This document shows, piece after piece, positions 42,381 through 54,044 of a DNA stretch of 64,000 nucleotides. Each line of letters opens with the position of its first letter. The stretch's first letter is position 1. The notes beneath the pieces are model-generated. The model worked only from the letters and a program-made list of their open reading frames with translations, ran no database searches and was not told where the DNA came from. This DNA comes from Odobenus rosmarus divergens (taxonomy: Eukaryota > Chordata > Mammalia > Carnivora > Odobenidae): NCBI RefSeq assembly GCF_000321225.1, contig NW_004451007.1, positions 278,296 to 342,295 of the forward strand. Direction: 5' to 3'. Both the position numbers and the translations under genes were made by a program.

Positions 42381-42506
42381 AGGCAGAGGGAGAAGCAGGC
42401 TTCCCGCTGAGCAGGGAGCCCGATGCGGGGCTCAATCCCAGGACCCTGGGATCATGACCTGAGCCGAAGGCAGCCGCCCAACCGACTGAGCCACCCAGGC
42501 GCCCCC
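42381..42506 (-). mobile_element. Can-SINE, partly lost in the gap
   Basis: It starts inside the element (GGCAGAGGGAGAAGCAGGCT), then has GATGCGGGGCTCAATCCC, and ends with GAGCCACCCAGGCGCCCC. The poly-T end lies in the gap or is the T-run at 41595-41600. The bases flanking the two visible ends do not match as a target duplication, so other sequence probably lies in the gap. Confidence 0.95.
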
Positions 42507-42629
42507 CACTGCATATACTCTTAAAGACTTCCAAGGAACTGGTTGTTAACCAGCAAGGCAAAACCCTGTTTAAGTCCCCACTGGCCACATCCTCGAGGCG
42601 GGCCTTTGAGTGAATGTGTTAAGCCAGGC

Positions 42630-42775
42630 TTCATTCAGACATTTGTAAAATGGATAGTGATGATAATGCCCACCTTATCTCAGGGGGCTGATGTGAGATT
42701 ACATGAGAAAATGCAGGTGAAGGGCTTGGCCCGGCACATAGTAAACACTCAGCGAATATTAGATTTAATCACATG
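42630..42775 (+). mobile_element. MIR SINE, 3' half
   Basis: The segments CATTTGTAAAATGGATAGTG, AGATTACATGAGAAAATGCA and CCCGGCACATAGTAAACACT are in MIR order. Confidence 0.85.
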
Positions 42776-42959
42776 AGTCAGCTTTCAAGAAGGCTCAATC
42801 CTTGGCAACATCCCATACACGCCACAACTGAAAATGTTAGGCAAAAAGAAGAGGCAATAAACAGTAAGGCCAAGCTATAGACAAGTTACAAATTTCATCT
42901 GATAGGCTAGCGTTCATTCAGACACCTCAAGGAAGAGACAAAGGCCAAAACGCTATCAA

Positions 42960-43181
42960 AACAATCTTTGACTCATTAGTAACCAGGAGAGCGTAAATTG
43001 AAACCAAAGAGATACAATTATGCAGTCCACTAAATAGTTAAAAATTTTAAAGTTTGGCTATAACACATATGCTAAAATCATGGAAAAACGAGAAATACAT
43101 ACATGGTGCTGGTGGACCGGTTTGGAAAACATTCTGGTTTGCAACCCAGCAATTCTACTCCTTGGTACATATCCCAGAGCA
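42960..43181 (+). mobile_element. L1 fragment, left part (split by MER20)
   Basis: The segments CATTAGTAACCAGGAGAGCG, GGTGCTGGTGGACCGGTTTG and CCCAGCAATTCTACTCCTTG are decayed L1 ORF2 3' sequence. Confidence 0.75.
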
Positions 43182-43337
43182 GTCCAGCATTCTATCACCT
43201 GGGAGCTTCCTAGACATGCAAATTCTCCGGCTCCACCACAGGTTTACTGAATCAGAAGCTCAGAGCGTGGGGCCAGGAATCTCTGTTTAACGGGCTTTCT
43301 GGTTATTCTTACACAAGCTCAAGTTTGAGAAATGCAG
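43182..43337 (+). mobile_element. MER20 (hAT-Charlie) element inside an L1
   Basis: The segments CACCTGGGAGCTTCCTAGAC, ATGCAAATTCTCCGGCTCCA, TTTACTGAATCAGAAGCTCA, GGCCAGGAATCTCTGTTTAA and CAAGTTTGAGAAATGCAG follow the MER20 order. About 25 bp of the 5' end is missing. Confidence 0.8.
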
Positions 43338-43900
43338 TCCCGGAGTATCCCTGACACTTAATGCCCAGGTGGCAAGTACAGCAATGTTCACAGTAGCCGA
43401 ATTCTGAACACACACAAACCCATCAACAATAAATTGAATAAGTAAGTTCTACCATATTCATAGCATGCAATGCCCTAGAGCAGTGAAAATGAACAAATTA
43501 GAGTTATACAATTCAACTGAATGAATCTTAGAATGCTAAGCAGAAGAAGCAAATCACAAAAAGTACATTTTATATATACGTGCACATAAATACACACATA
43601 TGCATGGTACATTTATAAATGCATAATACACACACATTTACATAAACATCTCTCCTCCCCCATATATATGGGATATATACATAGATGGTTAACACTATGA
43701 AGAAAAGCAATGAATAATTAATTAGAAAAATGAAGATAGTTGTTACCTCTGGGGCAAAAAGGGGGAATAGATACAGTATTCTGGAGACTTCCAAGGTACT
43801 GGCAATTTTTCATTTCTTAACTCGTCTGATAGTTACACGGACATATTTGTATGCTCTAATTATTTTTTATACTGTGCATATAATGTGCTCTATATACTCC
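43338..43900 (+). mobile_element. L1 fragment, right part
   Basis: It continues with GCAATGTTCACAGTAGCCGA, ACCCATCAACAATAAATTGA and AAATGAACAAATTAGAG, then a low-complexity CACATATA-rich 3' region (about 43570-43690). Confidence 0.65.
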
Positions 43901-44044
43901 TCCACATGGACCACATTTTACAATAAAAAAAAGATTCTTTTTAAAAGGTTGAACTTCATATATATATGTAAAATAGAACTGGATGCCAATCGTGCCTTAA
44001 TTTTTTTTTTTACCTGCATGCAAATAAATACCAAACCAGAACAC

Positions 44045-44265
44045 AGGCTCTGATCTCAGGCTGCTGGCATTTGAATCCTAAGTTTCTTCCCTTAACAAAA
44101 TCACTTTGGGTACCTTGTTCTAAACAATCTGTGCTTTGGTGTCCTCATATGTAAAACGAGTATAATCTTGGGTGAATTAAATGAGTTAATACACTTAAAG
44201 TACTTAGAACAGTGCCTGGCACACATAGTAATTACTCAAAAATGATGTGCTGTTATTAGGACAGG
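44045..44265 (+). mobile_element. MIR SINE, nearly full-length
   Basis: The segments CTGGCATTTGAATCCTAAGT, GTCCTCATATGTAAAACGAG, TTAAATGAGTTAATACACTT and ACAGTGCCTGGCACACATAG match MIR. Confidence 0.9.
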
Positions 44266-44269
44266 ATGA

Positions 44270-44905
44270 AACTGAGTTAAAAGTAACATTTCCTGCATCT
44301 AATCACCAATAAATTATCAGAATCTATAAGAACAATGACTCCTCACTCAGTTTTTACAGATTCTGTATTGGCATCCACCAACACTACCTTCAACTCCCTC
44401 CTCTCTATGAGGTCCTCATCATCATGTTAAAAATATTCAGAGATGAGTAACTTAGTCTGGTTCCAGGATAGTCTCAACGCATACACACACATGCATGCAT
44501 CAATATCAGAACATTAAATAATTAAATCACAGAAGCAAAGAGACAGACCTGGAAGACACCAGAATAGCTTCTGTTCAATTACCTGTAATTCCCAAAATTC
44601 AAATTGCTGGCAGAATACACTCCATATATATTAACCCCTTTCCCTAATCCTATCAGCCTAGCAACATCTGTTAGAATTTAAAGAGGAATGTTAAAATATG
44701 TGTCCTTCAATTGTGGTTTCCCAGTGAGGTTGAAGGGACATTCGGGTGATAGTCCCTTCAGAGTTACAAGTTATCTGGCTATCACGCTGAACATAGAACA
44801 AAGCCTTAGACATACAAGAGCTCAAATTTATTCAAATAATTAAATTATCCCTTGACTGTGTTTGTATAAAACAGTGGTAATGGCTATGCCTCAAAATCTT
44901 CAGTT
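44270..44905. other. Intron 1 stretch without a recognised element
   Basis: AT-rich. No supported call. Confidence 0.4.
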
Positions 44906-44909
44906 AAAG

Positions 44910-45120
44910 AGCTTATGCCTTGCTTACCATATGAAAGCACTTTTCTAAGTGATGTATGTGTATTAACCCATTTACTTTTCATAACCGTCTTATGATAGAC
45001 TATCATAAAAATGTCATGTTGTCCACATGCACACAACACCCAAGTGTCAGAACTGGGTACAAACACAGGTCAACTAGCTCCAGAGACCCCACTCTTAACC
45101 ACAATGCCTCACAGCCTCTC
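44910..45120 (-). mobile_element. MIR SINE, minus strand
   Basis: The segments AGCACTTTTCTAAGTGATGT, TATTAACCCATTTACTTTTC, CAGAACTGGGTACAAACACA and CTTAACCACAATGCCTC are the reverse MIR. Confidence 0.8.
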
Positions 45121-45124
45121 TAGG

Positions 45125-46845
45125 CTACTAAATCAGTACAACTGGAAAGAAAAAAGGACAGGAACCAAAAATCTAAGGAAATGTTAAACGTAATAAAGGG
45201 AGCATTTCAGTTCAGAAAACGAGCAGCTTTATTTGGCCAACGACAGCCACTCGTGTGTTAGTCTGTGTATTATGTGTATAAAATCTTGGTGGGAGAAGTT
45301 GAGCAAGACTCTCTACCCTCATACCACATACAAAAAGAAATTTCAGGTAAGTAAACATTTAAATGTGAAAATATAAACAGATAAATACAATTTGATATAG
45401 CATGAGGTTTGAGAAGGCTGTGTTTGGAGGTGCATGGTCTCAATTTATATATTGGCACAACGACCAGAGTAGTGTCCCAGGAACACGTGATACGTATGTG
45501 TGTATGTATGTATATTATGTGTGTATATATATATTGAAATTATGTATGCATTTAAATTATGAAGAACCAAGACTTAGGGAAATAAGGAATAAGAATCATG
45601 ACAATATCCATTACAAATGCAAATACTAAAAAAGTAACCTCACTGTTTTCCAAAATGCCTTTATTTTAGGTCATAAAATGCTATAAGCCATCTGCAGATA
45701 GTCTACTGTTATCTACATTTAAATATACCAGTATCCCCCTTTTAAACACAGCTCCATAGGGACAGCCTCAAATAAAAGACCGTAAACCAAATCATGGATA
45801 ACCCAGTTTTGTTTACAAAGAAGTTAACTATAAATCAATTTGTAAATTAAATCAATGATTATGATGTTCTCCCCAAATGTTCTTAGTACTTGTCAAACAG
45901 AAAAGACAGACTTTAAATAAAATTTAACGCCAAAAACACAAACACCGAATATAAACAATTACTTTTATGGGAGAAAAACTATGGGTTGGGGCGAAACACA
46001 AATGAAGTACATATTATTTATCAATAAGCTAAAGCCATGCAAAAAGTACAAGCTCTTTAAATACTGCAAAGTAAAGTCCACACGTGTAAGAATGTTAAAA
46101 AAAAACTAGAACTGCCTTGAAGCAAAGAAATCCCTGGTGGGCTGGAATTTGATTCTTTAGTCCTCAGCACCATGCATGGAATCCTCCACCTAGAATCTGG
46201 ATCTACTAAACAACCATTATAAATAGAAAGAAAAGGCCTCTAGAAAGAAAGATCTTGGGACAAATATGGCACTCTGCATCCTTCATGGCAACCTCTCAGA
46301 TCTTTAAAAAACCTATACAAACACAAAAGAGGATCAACTGTACCCAAAGATGCACTGAACAGCTGGAAAACTAGCAGTTTATGGCATTATAACCCCTCCA
46401 TTTAACCTCTTTTTAAGTTAAAATTAAATCTGGGTAAGACCTCATTGAGAAGTGGGTCATCGGTAAGCTCAGAGAAGGTATTAAGAAGCATCACTGAAAA
46501 GATTACAATCTGTTAACACCCAAAAACTCTGCTTGAAGACGTCAAATCAAAAAGACATTTAGTTCTTTGCCTCCATCCTTCTTCTGGTAGAGGCTGTAAC
46601 TTACTACAGTCTAAATGGTTTTGGCTTTTGGCTAAACAATACTGCCAAATTAAAAGAACTACAGAAGAAAAAATCTGAGTAGGAAAACCCACAAAAGGTG
46701 TTTCATGGCTTGACAAACCATAAATATGCAAGCAAATTTTAGCTGCAATGAAATAATCACTCCATTCTTTAAAAAAAAAATCAATTTTTAACTTCCTTAA
46801 CTTCCTGGAGATTTCTATAACATCCATGAATCTTTCCTAATTTCT
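45125..46845. other. Intron 1 stretch, mostly unassigned
   Basis: It includes a (TATG)n-like run at 45491-45535. AT-rich, no coding signal. The 104-codon minus-strand frame at 46513-46827 is not recognised. Confidence 0.35.
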
Positions 46846-46849
46846 GACT

Positions 46850-47220
46850 ATTAAAACATATGTATGACACAAACATATGGACAATTCTAAAATTGAGTGG
46901 AAGATGCCAGTTACAAAAGGGAATATAGTATAGGATTTCATAAAGTACAAAGATTCCATAAAAATAAGCAAAAGTAATAGATGTTACTAGAAGTCAAGTA
47001 AATACTCAGCAATGGAAGATGGTTAAAATTGGAGGAGGGTACTCATGAGATGCTGTGTCTGGATTGGGTGCTGACTCAACAGTATGTTCAATTTGTGAAT
47101 ATTCAGCAGGTTATCCACTTATATGTGCACTTTCCTGTAAGCATTTGATAGTTCCCTAAAGTGTGAGTGTATATGTTGAGGTGTGTGTCAACTCTGCATT
47201 TTGAATTCCCTAAAGTACAA
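46850..47220 (+). mobile_element. Possible LINE (L1/HAL1-like) 3' fragment
   Basis: The segments CAGCAATGGAAGATGGTTAA and ATCCACTTATATGTGCACTT resemble an old LINE 3' UTR. Family uncertain. Confidence 0.35.
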
Positions 47221-47224
47221 TTTG

Positions 47225-48076
47225 GGGAAGCAGAACATTATAAGTTAATTTTGAACATGTTACCACCAAATGCACTCCACTGGGGGGATGCCAAAGGAGC
47301 TGCAAAAGGCTAATATTCTGGCCACACAAAACACATTTTTTCTTTATTTACTGGACCAGAAAGCCATAAAGAATGAACTTCAGACTTTGAACCGTTGTGT
47401 TAACCAACTAAGACAACAAAAGAAAAAAAATTAAAGTGGTCACAATCTCTAGTTTATGAAAGATTTATGTTAAGCAGAGGGAGTGGATTATATCCCCTTT
47501 AAACTTAGTAAAATTAATGGGTTTTTAAATTCATTTATTTCAGAGTTCACTTAATAGCTTCCCAATCAACCAAGAGACATTTTGTTGGAGATTATAGTCA
47601 AGCCAACTGAATCCGCCCAGTTACAATAGGTCAAGTTACAAGCAAAACAGTTCTAGGCTTTCTCCTTGGCAAAACAAATCCGTTATCCCTCCACAAAACA
47701 TTCACATGAATCTGCTTTAGTAGTTCCTTTTGAGGTGTGGACATATTTGTTTTAAAAGACCCCAAATAATTTCATTTTGGGAGAAAAAGTAATTCAGATG
47801 ATTCAAACAGGGAAAATGTGTCACTAAACATATTTCAAAACTTGGTGATCCACTGTCTTGAATTTATTTTCACAGAAAAGAATGCTGAAAAAAACAGTAT
47901 CGAAAAAAAAATGCATAGCCTGAGGGCTTCTAGGCTTTTAGGAAGTATTTTAAGTTCTAGGATTCGCGCAGATTATTTTTGAACAATTATCAGCATATTA
48001 TTTGTTGATCGAGACAATTTGAAGAACATTATAAAACTGATTATGAATCATTTCCCTATGATATTTTCTTCTTTCT
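47225..48076. other. Intron 1 stretch without a recognised element
   Basis: AT-rich. Nothing supported. Confidence 0.4.
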
Positions 48077-48091
48077 CTAAGATAACATATT

Positions 48092-48300
48092 TTATTTTAT
48101 TTATTTTTTTAAAGATTTTATTTATTTATTTGACAGAGAGAGACACAGGGAGAGAGGTAACACAAGCAGGGGGAGTGGGAGAGGGAGAAGCAGGCTTCCC
48201 TCGGAGCAGGGAGCCGCTTGTGGGACTCGATCCCAGGACCCTGGGATCATGACCTGAGAGCCAAAGGCAGACACTTAATGACTGAATCACCCAGGCACCC
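48092..48300 (-). mobile_element. Can-SINE
   Basis: Full-length reverse-oriented element, ending at CACCCAGGCACCCC. Imperfect target duplication CTAAGATAACATATT at 48077-48091 and CTAAGAGGACATATT at 48301-48315. Confidence 0.95.
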
Positions 48301-48549
48301 CTAAGAGGACATATTATTAAAATGAGTGAAAATCCTAACCAAACATTACATTTTGGCTTCAGATGCCAAAATAAGTCAAAATATTTAAGGTCAAATTAAT
48401 AGAGAATATAACTCAGAAGTTAACTATTTAAAAAAAAAAATCTTATCAACCCACTAAAGAGGAATCGAAATTCCTCTTTAATGCGATATTCATTCCTTGA
48501 CTACCATTGTATTGAAAGGGTCCCAGTCGGTAGAGGGAGGGAGAAAACA

Positions 48550-48710
48550 ATGTGCTTTGCAGTCAGGCTCAATCTACTCTGACAGATACCGTTTCACTCT
48601 GGATTCTCAGAAAAACTACTCAAACTGAGTTCTACTTTCATCATCTCTAAAATGGGAATTTTATCTCACAGGGTTATGGAAATAATTAACTGGGATAACA
48701 TATTAGTTTC
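48550..48710 (+). mobile_element. MIR SINE
   Basis: The segments TTTGCAGTCAGGCTCAATCT, TTTCATCATCTCTAAAATGG and CACAGGGTTATGGAAATAAT follow MIR. Confidence 0.75.
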
Positions 48711-48981
48711 CTTCACTGAAATTAAAAAATATTTTATTGTAAAGGTTTAGTACTAACAGACATTAGTTAAAAAAAAAAAAGGTTCGAAGAGGTGGCAACA
48801 AATATCAGAAGTTTTAACAGTTTTCTCTGGTGTACGTTGTTTTTTCTGAGTTACATGAATGACCTACTGACGATTAATAAAAATAAAATAAATTGTGAGA
48901 GGTCTTAAAACTGCATATGAGGAAAAAAGGGCCAGCTTTACAACCATTACTGAAAGCAGTAATAGAAAAGTTCAATACTTA

Positions 48982-49099
48982 GGGGCACCTGGCTGGTTCA
49001 GTCAGTAAAGTGTGCGACTCTTGATCTTGGAGTTCTGAGTTTGAGCCCCATGTTGGGTGTAGAGATTACCTAACTAAATAAATAAATTTTTAAAAATAC
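48982..49099 (+). mobile_element. Short Can-SINE variant
   Basis: GGGGCACCTGGCTGGTTCAG, then CGACTCTTGATCTTGG, GAGCCCCATGTTGGGTGTAG and a short AAATAAATAAATTTTTAAAA tail. Target duplication of 11 bp (TTCAATACTTA at 48971-48981, TTCAATATTTA at 49100-49110). Confidence 0.93.
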
Positions 49100-49111
49100 T
49101 TCAATATTTAA

Positions 49112-50915
49112 TGCAACAGAAGAAAGTTGAATAAACTCAAAATTTATTTTAATAATGAGGGCAAAATGGTCATTTCACATTTCCATTTCTGTAATTTCTG
49201 GAATAATATTTTAAGTTATGTCCCTTCAATTAACTTTTTTTTTTTTTTTTTACAAATTCCTTTTACTAATCCACTGAAATATTAAATAATATATCAGAAT
49301 GGGGGAGAGGGAATCTGGGTATAAATATTTTCAATTATGATGGTCAAATAAACAATTATTTTTAAATTAACACAAAAACCAATATTAAAACTATAATATA
49401 AAAAACAAAAAAAACTATAATATATACAAGTGCACTATGGTCAAGTAAATTTTTAAGTTAACATAAAAACAAATATTAAAATTACAATATATAGAAGTAT
49501 ATATTATTATTCCAGCACTTATTTATTTATTTTTGTTATATGTAGGTATATTTTGTAAAAGAAAACCAAAGAACAGATCATGGATCAAGCATGTATGTCT
49601 CAAAGCACTTCTCTATATGATTGCCATATTGTATTTATAATAGCATTTCCTTTTAAATAGCTCAAGCTGTTTTAAAGGCATTATACAATTAATTTTTTAA
49701 AGCTACTTGGGAAAAACCCAAGTTAAACAGTTTATTTAATCAAGGCAGTAGACCAGAACATCTGATTCCTATACTAAATATTCTTCTGCATCTCAAGTTC
49801 TAGATAGTAGTAAGGTGTTTAGACTACACTTTAGGCCACACTTTTGCCACCAGGAACAGATGAAAAATTAAATATTCAGTCAAAGGAATGTAAGAAATAT
49901 CACAATGGTTTAAACCACCTAATGTAATCTCTCAGGCACAAATAACTCAGCACAGTATAGTCATTTTATGATACAACATGGAAACTAAGCTATTATTTAA
50001 CTACCCATTAACTTACCCAATCTTCTTCAGACCTACTTGTAGCTCAGCCTGCCATAGGTTGTTCTCGACACAACCTTAGGACGTTCTACTGTTACTTTAG
50101 GTCATCTTCATCCTATTCCTACATTGTTTGATTACCTATTCTTTCGTTACAGCTTCTATCATGGTCTTCGTCCAATTTCTCCTCATTCAGAAACCCTGAA
50201 ATCCCACTGATCATTTTCGCTGTCCTTCTCTGAAGCATTTCTAGGTACGTGGCTTTGCCATAAACATTAGGTGGTTTAACAATCATTTTCTTGACCTGGA
50301 AATAGAACTAAAATGCTTTATTCCACCAGCAAGGGCTCTCAAATGTAACTGCATATTACACATAATTTATTAAATCAATTCCTACTAATGACATTCAGAG
50401 TACAATTAATCCAATCTTTTGTAATTATAAACATTCCAATACATAATGTTATATATGCATATATATTTATATATTATGTGTACATCATGAATACAGACAT
50501 ATCTGTAGAAAAATAACTTGCTAGGTCAATGGGCTATATTTTTAGTGCTGACCCGTATCACTCAATTCAAAGGTTCTCATGGAAGCCATCTTCTTTCAAA
50601 GAAACATAGAAGTATAAAAGGAATAATTTTTATTCTTAGTAGTATCACATTCCCCTTCAAGTCTAACCCCAAAAAATAGTTTACTTTTAGTGGTAAAAGC
50701 AGCATTGCCAATGAAAACAAATTATTTTTAAAAGTCAAGCATATAAAAAATAGAGATGACTTCTAACCTACCATATATAATAAACTATTGTTAATGACCT
50801 TCAAAGAGATATTCTACCACTCTGATTATGTGGAAATCTTTGCATTTCAGGTTAAAAATTAAAGTCATTCCAAAGTCTTTGAAAAGGAGTCATTTGGGGG
50901 ATATTTTTAAGCAGC
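49112..50915. other. Very AT-rich intron 1 stretch
   Basis: It has a T17 run near 49235 and repeated AAAACCAATATTAAAACTAT / AAAACAAATATTAAAATTAC segments (49375 and 49466), a local imperfect duplication. No element or gene recognised. Confidence 0.45.
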
Positions 50916-50919
50916 CCCA

Positions 50920-51055
50920 AGAGTCCCAGAACTGGAAAGTCCCTTAGAGATCAACTAATCCAACCAGGCCCAGTATTTTACTGTTGAAGAAAATGAGGTC
51001 ATGAGAGTTTAAGGGCATAAACTACATCTGGACTAGATTAGAACCCCAGGCTCCC
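50920..51055 (-). repeat. Ancient MIR-like repeat
   Basis: CCTTAGAGATCAACTAATCC, GAAAATGAGGTCATGAGAG and TTAGAACCCCAGGCTCCCTG follow a widespread old repeat in reverse orientation. Confidence 0.5.
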
Positions 51056-51110
51056 TGCCCTTGACACTAGCTCTTGCCCTTGACACTAGCTCTTGCCCTT
51101 GACACTACTG
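51056..51110 (+). repeat. 19-bp tandem repeat, about 2.8 copies
   Basis: Unit TGCCCTTGACACTAGCTCT at 51056-51074 and 51075-51093, identical, with a third partial copy from 51094. It has expanded from the end of the ancient repeat on its left. Confidence 0.97.
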
Positions 51111-51111
51111 A

Positions 51112-53635
51112 ACATCAGCTCATTTGCACAGAACAAAATTATTACACCTTTGGTACCCAAATCACCTCGGATGGCAAACACAAAGGTGTCAATTAACTAT
51201 GGATTGACACTTCATGCTAAACTGTGATAAATGTTGCAGGAGACACGTGTGTAAATATCAATCCTCAACATACATGTTGTACATATATACACAACCCAAG
51301 GTCTTTGAGCTGCTGTAAGTACAGGGGAAGCTCAGGCAAGGAAGTGCACAGAGTATGATAGAGAGTGACCAGAAATAAGAAATGAGAAGCATTCATTTAT
51401 AACCCAAATTTTCCTTTTAAAAACTCTGTTGTAACACAAATCGTAATCTTTAAATCTAAATCTTTTAAAAGGTCCTATTTAGCTCCGGAATTCACCTTTT
51501 GACTACTTTAAAGACATCACTCCATATAGGCAGAAGATACAGCTCTAACTAAAACATTTATCTATATAAACCTCTTCCCTGGTATAAATAGGGTTGTTTA
51601 ATTAAAACTGATCTACATTTAGTTAAATACACAGAGACTAGCATCTGCTCAAATTAGCTGATATAATTTGCTAAAAAATTAAAACAAAAATAAGTTTTTG
51701 GTAGGAAAAGACAGAAATGTGCAGCATAATACAAATTACATTTCAACTTATAGTTCTTAACCCAACTTGAAAATGCTTAGGTTTTTAGAAGGTATACTAA
51801 GGGCAGATATGAAATACTCAAATGACAAAATCCAAACTTCAAATCTATCATATGTTTTAAATGGTTGATAAAATTCACCACCAGTCTGTGCAGTGCTTAA
51901 ACTTGATTACTTTTTGTATTTGAGCCAAAAGAACAAATTTGAATAATGTTAACTTGGGCAAAATGGTAGAGTATATACACAAACATGGCATTTCTTAAAT
52001 AACATCTAGGATTTTTCTTTAAAAATCACTCTTCTAACTTAAGAATATCCCTTTGAAAACAGAATGGGGATTTGAGTTACTTAGGATTTTTTTTAAGGCA
52101 TTTTAAAGCAAGATTAACTGTTGCTTAAAATCTTGACATTTCCCGATTAATGACCCTGAAGCTTAATGAGGCACAACAGATTTAAGAATTGAAAATTTTC
52201 AATGAAAAGAGAAATTAAGGACAGTTTGGCGCGATATACTGTCACCAAAATAATCTGTCCCAAGATTTTAGTCTCTATATGCAAAAAATACAATCTAAAA
52301 AAAATTTCCTCTTAAAATCTCAGTCTGAACTTTTAGAAGATCAGAGCAGACTTCCAGGAACGTATGAAAGTCAAAAAGTACAATCTGTAAGTAAATTCTA
52401 AACTTTCAATTGGGGCCTAAAAAATTACAGATAGATAGATAGAGAGATACAGATTATCTATCTACATATATATCTCCATATATATATATTTTTTTATTAA
52501 ATGTGTCCATAAAATATTTTAGGATGCACAAATTATTATTTATCAAAACACACCTAGTATGCTGGCAATGCACCATCTATGAGTAATGACCACATACCAT
52601 AAGATAAGAAAAGGGCAATGATATGCATAACTATGGCCACTAAGTAAAATAAACCATAAATACCAACCATGTTAATTCTCCTTACTTTCACAATAAGTTG
52701 TTACAAAGACACATGAAAATCAAATAAACACTGAGAATAAATGTTTTATACCTAAAATGATTACTGCATCCTAGATAAAATAAAGCTTCTTCTTATATGT
52801 TTCATGTGTTGAATATTAATCTTTTCAAAGTGTATACACTTCACAGGTGAAAACCACATATGGTTTATGCCATCTTTTTTCATACTTCCTCACCCAAGGT
52901 TGAAAGCAGGACTTATATGATAAGACTAAGAATCCAGAGTATCTATAAACAGTAAGGTGATGTCCTTGATGCTTCATAACCCATACAAGTGTATTTAAAT
53001 AAGAACAATGGAAGTACGCCACTAAAATGTGAACTAGAAAAACAAAGCAGGTTTCTAGTCTAGTAATTACTGGGTAGGTAGTAAAAATAAAATTGATTTC
53101 TTTTTTTTTTTTTGCCTGATAATAAATCTATTGAAGGCCTTGAAAGTCACTTGCATAATTTAAAAGGAAAGTTTGTCATAACTTTGTGATATCCTTTGAT
53201 CTTTGAAATTTAATGGTTAAATTTGACTTTCTTGTTTTTAGTGCAAAGGAAAGTGCTAATGCCATAAGTTAAAATAAGGAAGAATTAGAGAAAATCTTAA
53301 AAGCTGAATATCATAATGTGCAAAATTGACTAGAATTATATAACTCTAAGTAAGAGAACAACTAAACTAATAAAGAATCTCTCAAAGTAAAAATAAAAGT
53401 GTTCAAAGTAAAACAAGGAACACTTCAGTTAACACATAAATGTGTTAAAAGTAAAGTAAAATATTCAAAAGTCCTTTTGAATATTTATTCTTTAACTGGT
53501 CTGAAAAAATAAGGTTGCTCTATATCTATACTAATAACCTATTCATCCTCTTTCCTAAAAGTCTTGTCTTCTTAGTCTGACCTTAAAAAAAAAAAACAAA
53601 AAAACTAGACTTGAATAGCAGATGACTGCAGAAGG
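51112..53635. other. AT-rich intron 1 stretch without a recognised element
   Basis: About 2.5 kb with no SINE or LINE that I can support, a T-run at 53101-53112 and a GATA/TATC inverted repeat at 52432-52464. Confidence 0.45.
52432..52464. repeat. Inverted repeat from a GATA microsatellite
   Basis: TAGATAGAT (52432-52440) and ATCTATCTA (52456-52464) are perfect 9-bp arms with a 15-bp spacer, next to a (TA)n run. Confidence 0.85.
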
Positions 53636-53639
53636 GGCC

Positions 53640-53880
53640 ATTTTCACCTTGCAGATAGATCTTTGTTATTCTGGTGTGTAAAGCAGGCCATTAGCACAAA
53701 GTCATTTCTAATCTCAGTTGTACAATCCTCATGGTGCACTTAACCCTAACACTCATGTTGCATAAAATGCTCTGCTTTCACTTCTAATGACCTTGCAAAT
53801 CATTCAATCTAATTGCTTAACTTGCACCCAGGAATTAGGAGACTGCCAAATAACTTGATGACAAAGTTATAATTTCCTTT
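53640..53880. promoter_or_regulatory. Candidate SOX/homeodomain-rich noncoding block, intron 1
   Basis: Repeat-free. SOX-type cores lie at 53661-53667 (CTTTGTT), 53696-53701 (ACAAAG) and 53861-53866 (ACAAAG), with several TAAT/ATTA cores between. Enhancer function is inferred. Confidence 0.3.
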
Positions 53881-54023
53881 TTCCTGAGGGTTTACAAACG
53901 TCAACATGACATCCATCTAGAAGAAACTGAGAAAGAACATGGGACCGTAAAGATAAGCGCAGTATGTGACGTTTATAAATTCTATTTTTAAAAAATGCTT
54001 AAGAAAATGACTTAGAAAATTCA

Positions 54024-54044
54024 CACCTGACTTCAAGGCAGATG
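54024..54044. promoter_or_regulatory. Two E-boxes in the promoter-proximal part of intron 1
   Basis: CACCTG at 54024-54029 and CAGATG at 54039-54044. bHLH or SNAIL/ZEB factors could bind. A TWIST1-bound E-box has been reported in human CDH2 intron 1; whether this is its counterpart is not known. Confidence 0.3.

Noticed and set aside
41587..42588. 333-codon minus-strand frame
   Set aside because: It is open only because it runs through 780 N; the ends are SINE-derived.
51056..51110. Regular repeats considered as a CRISPR-like array
   Set aside because: Head-to-tail units without spacers in a vertebrate intron; an ordinary minisatellite.
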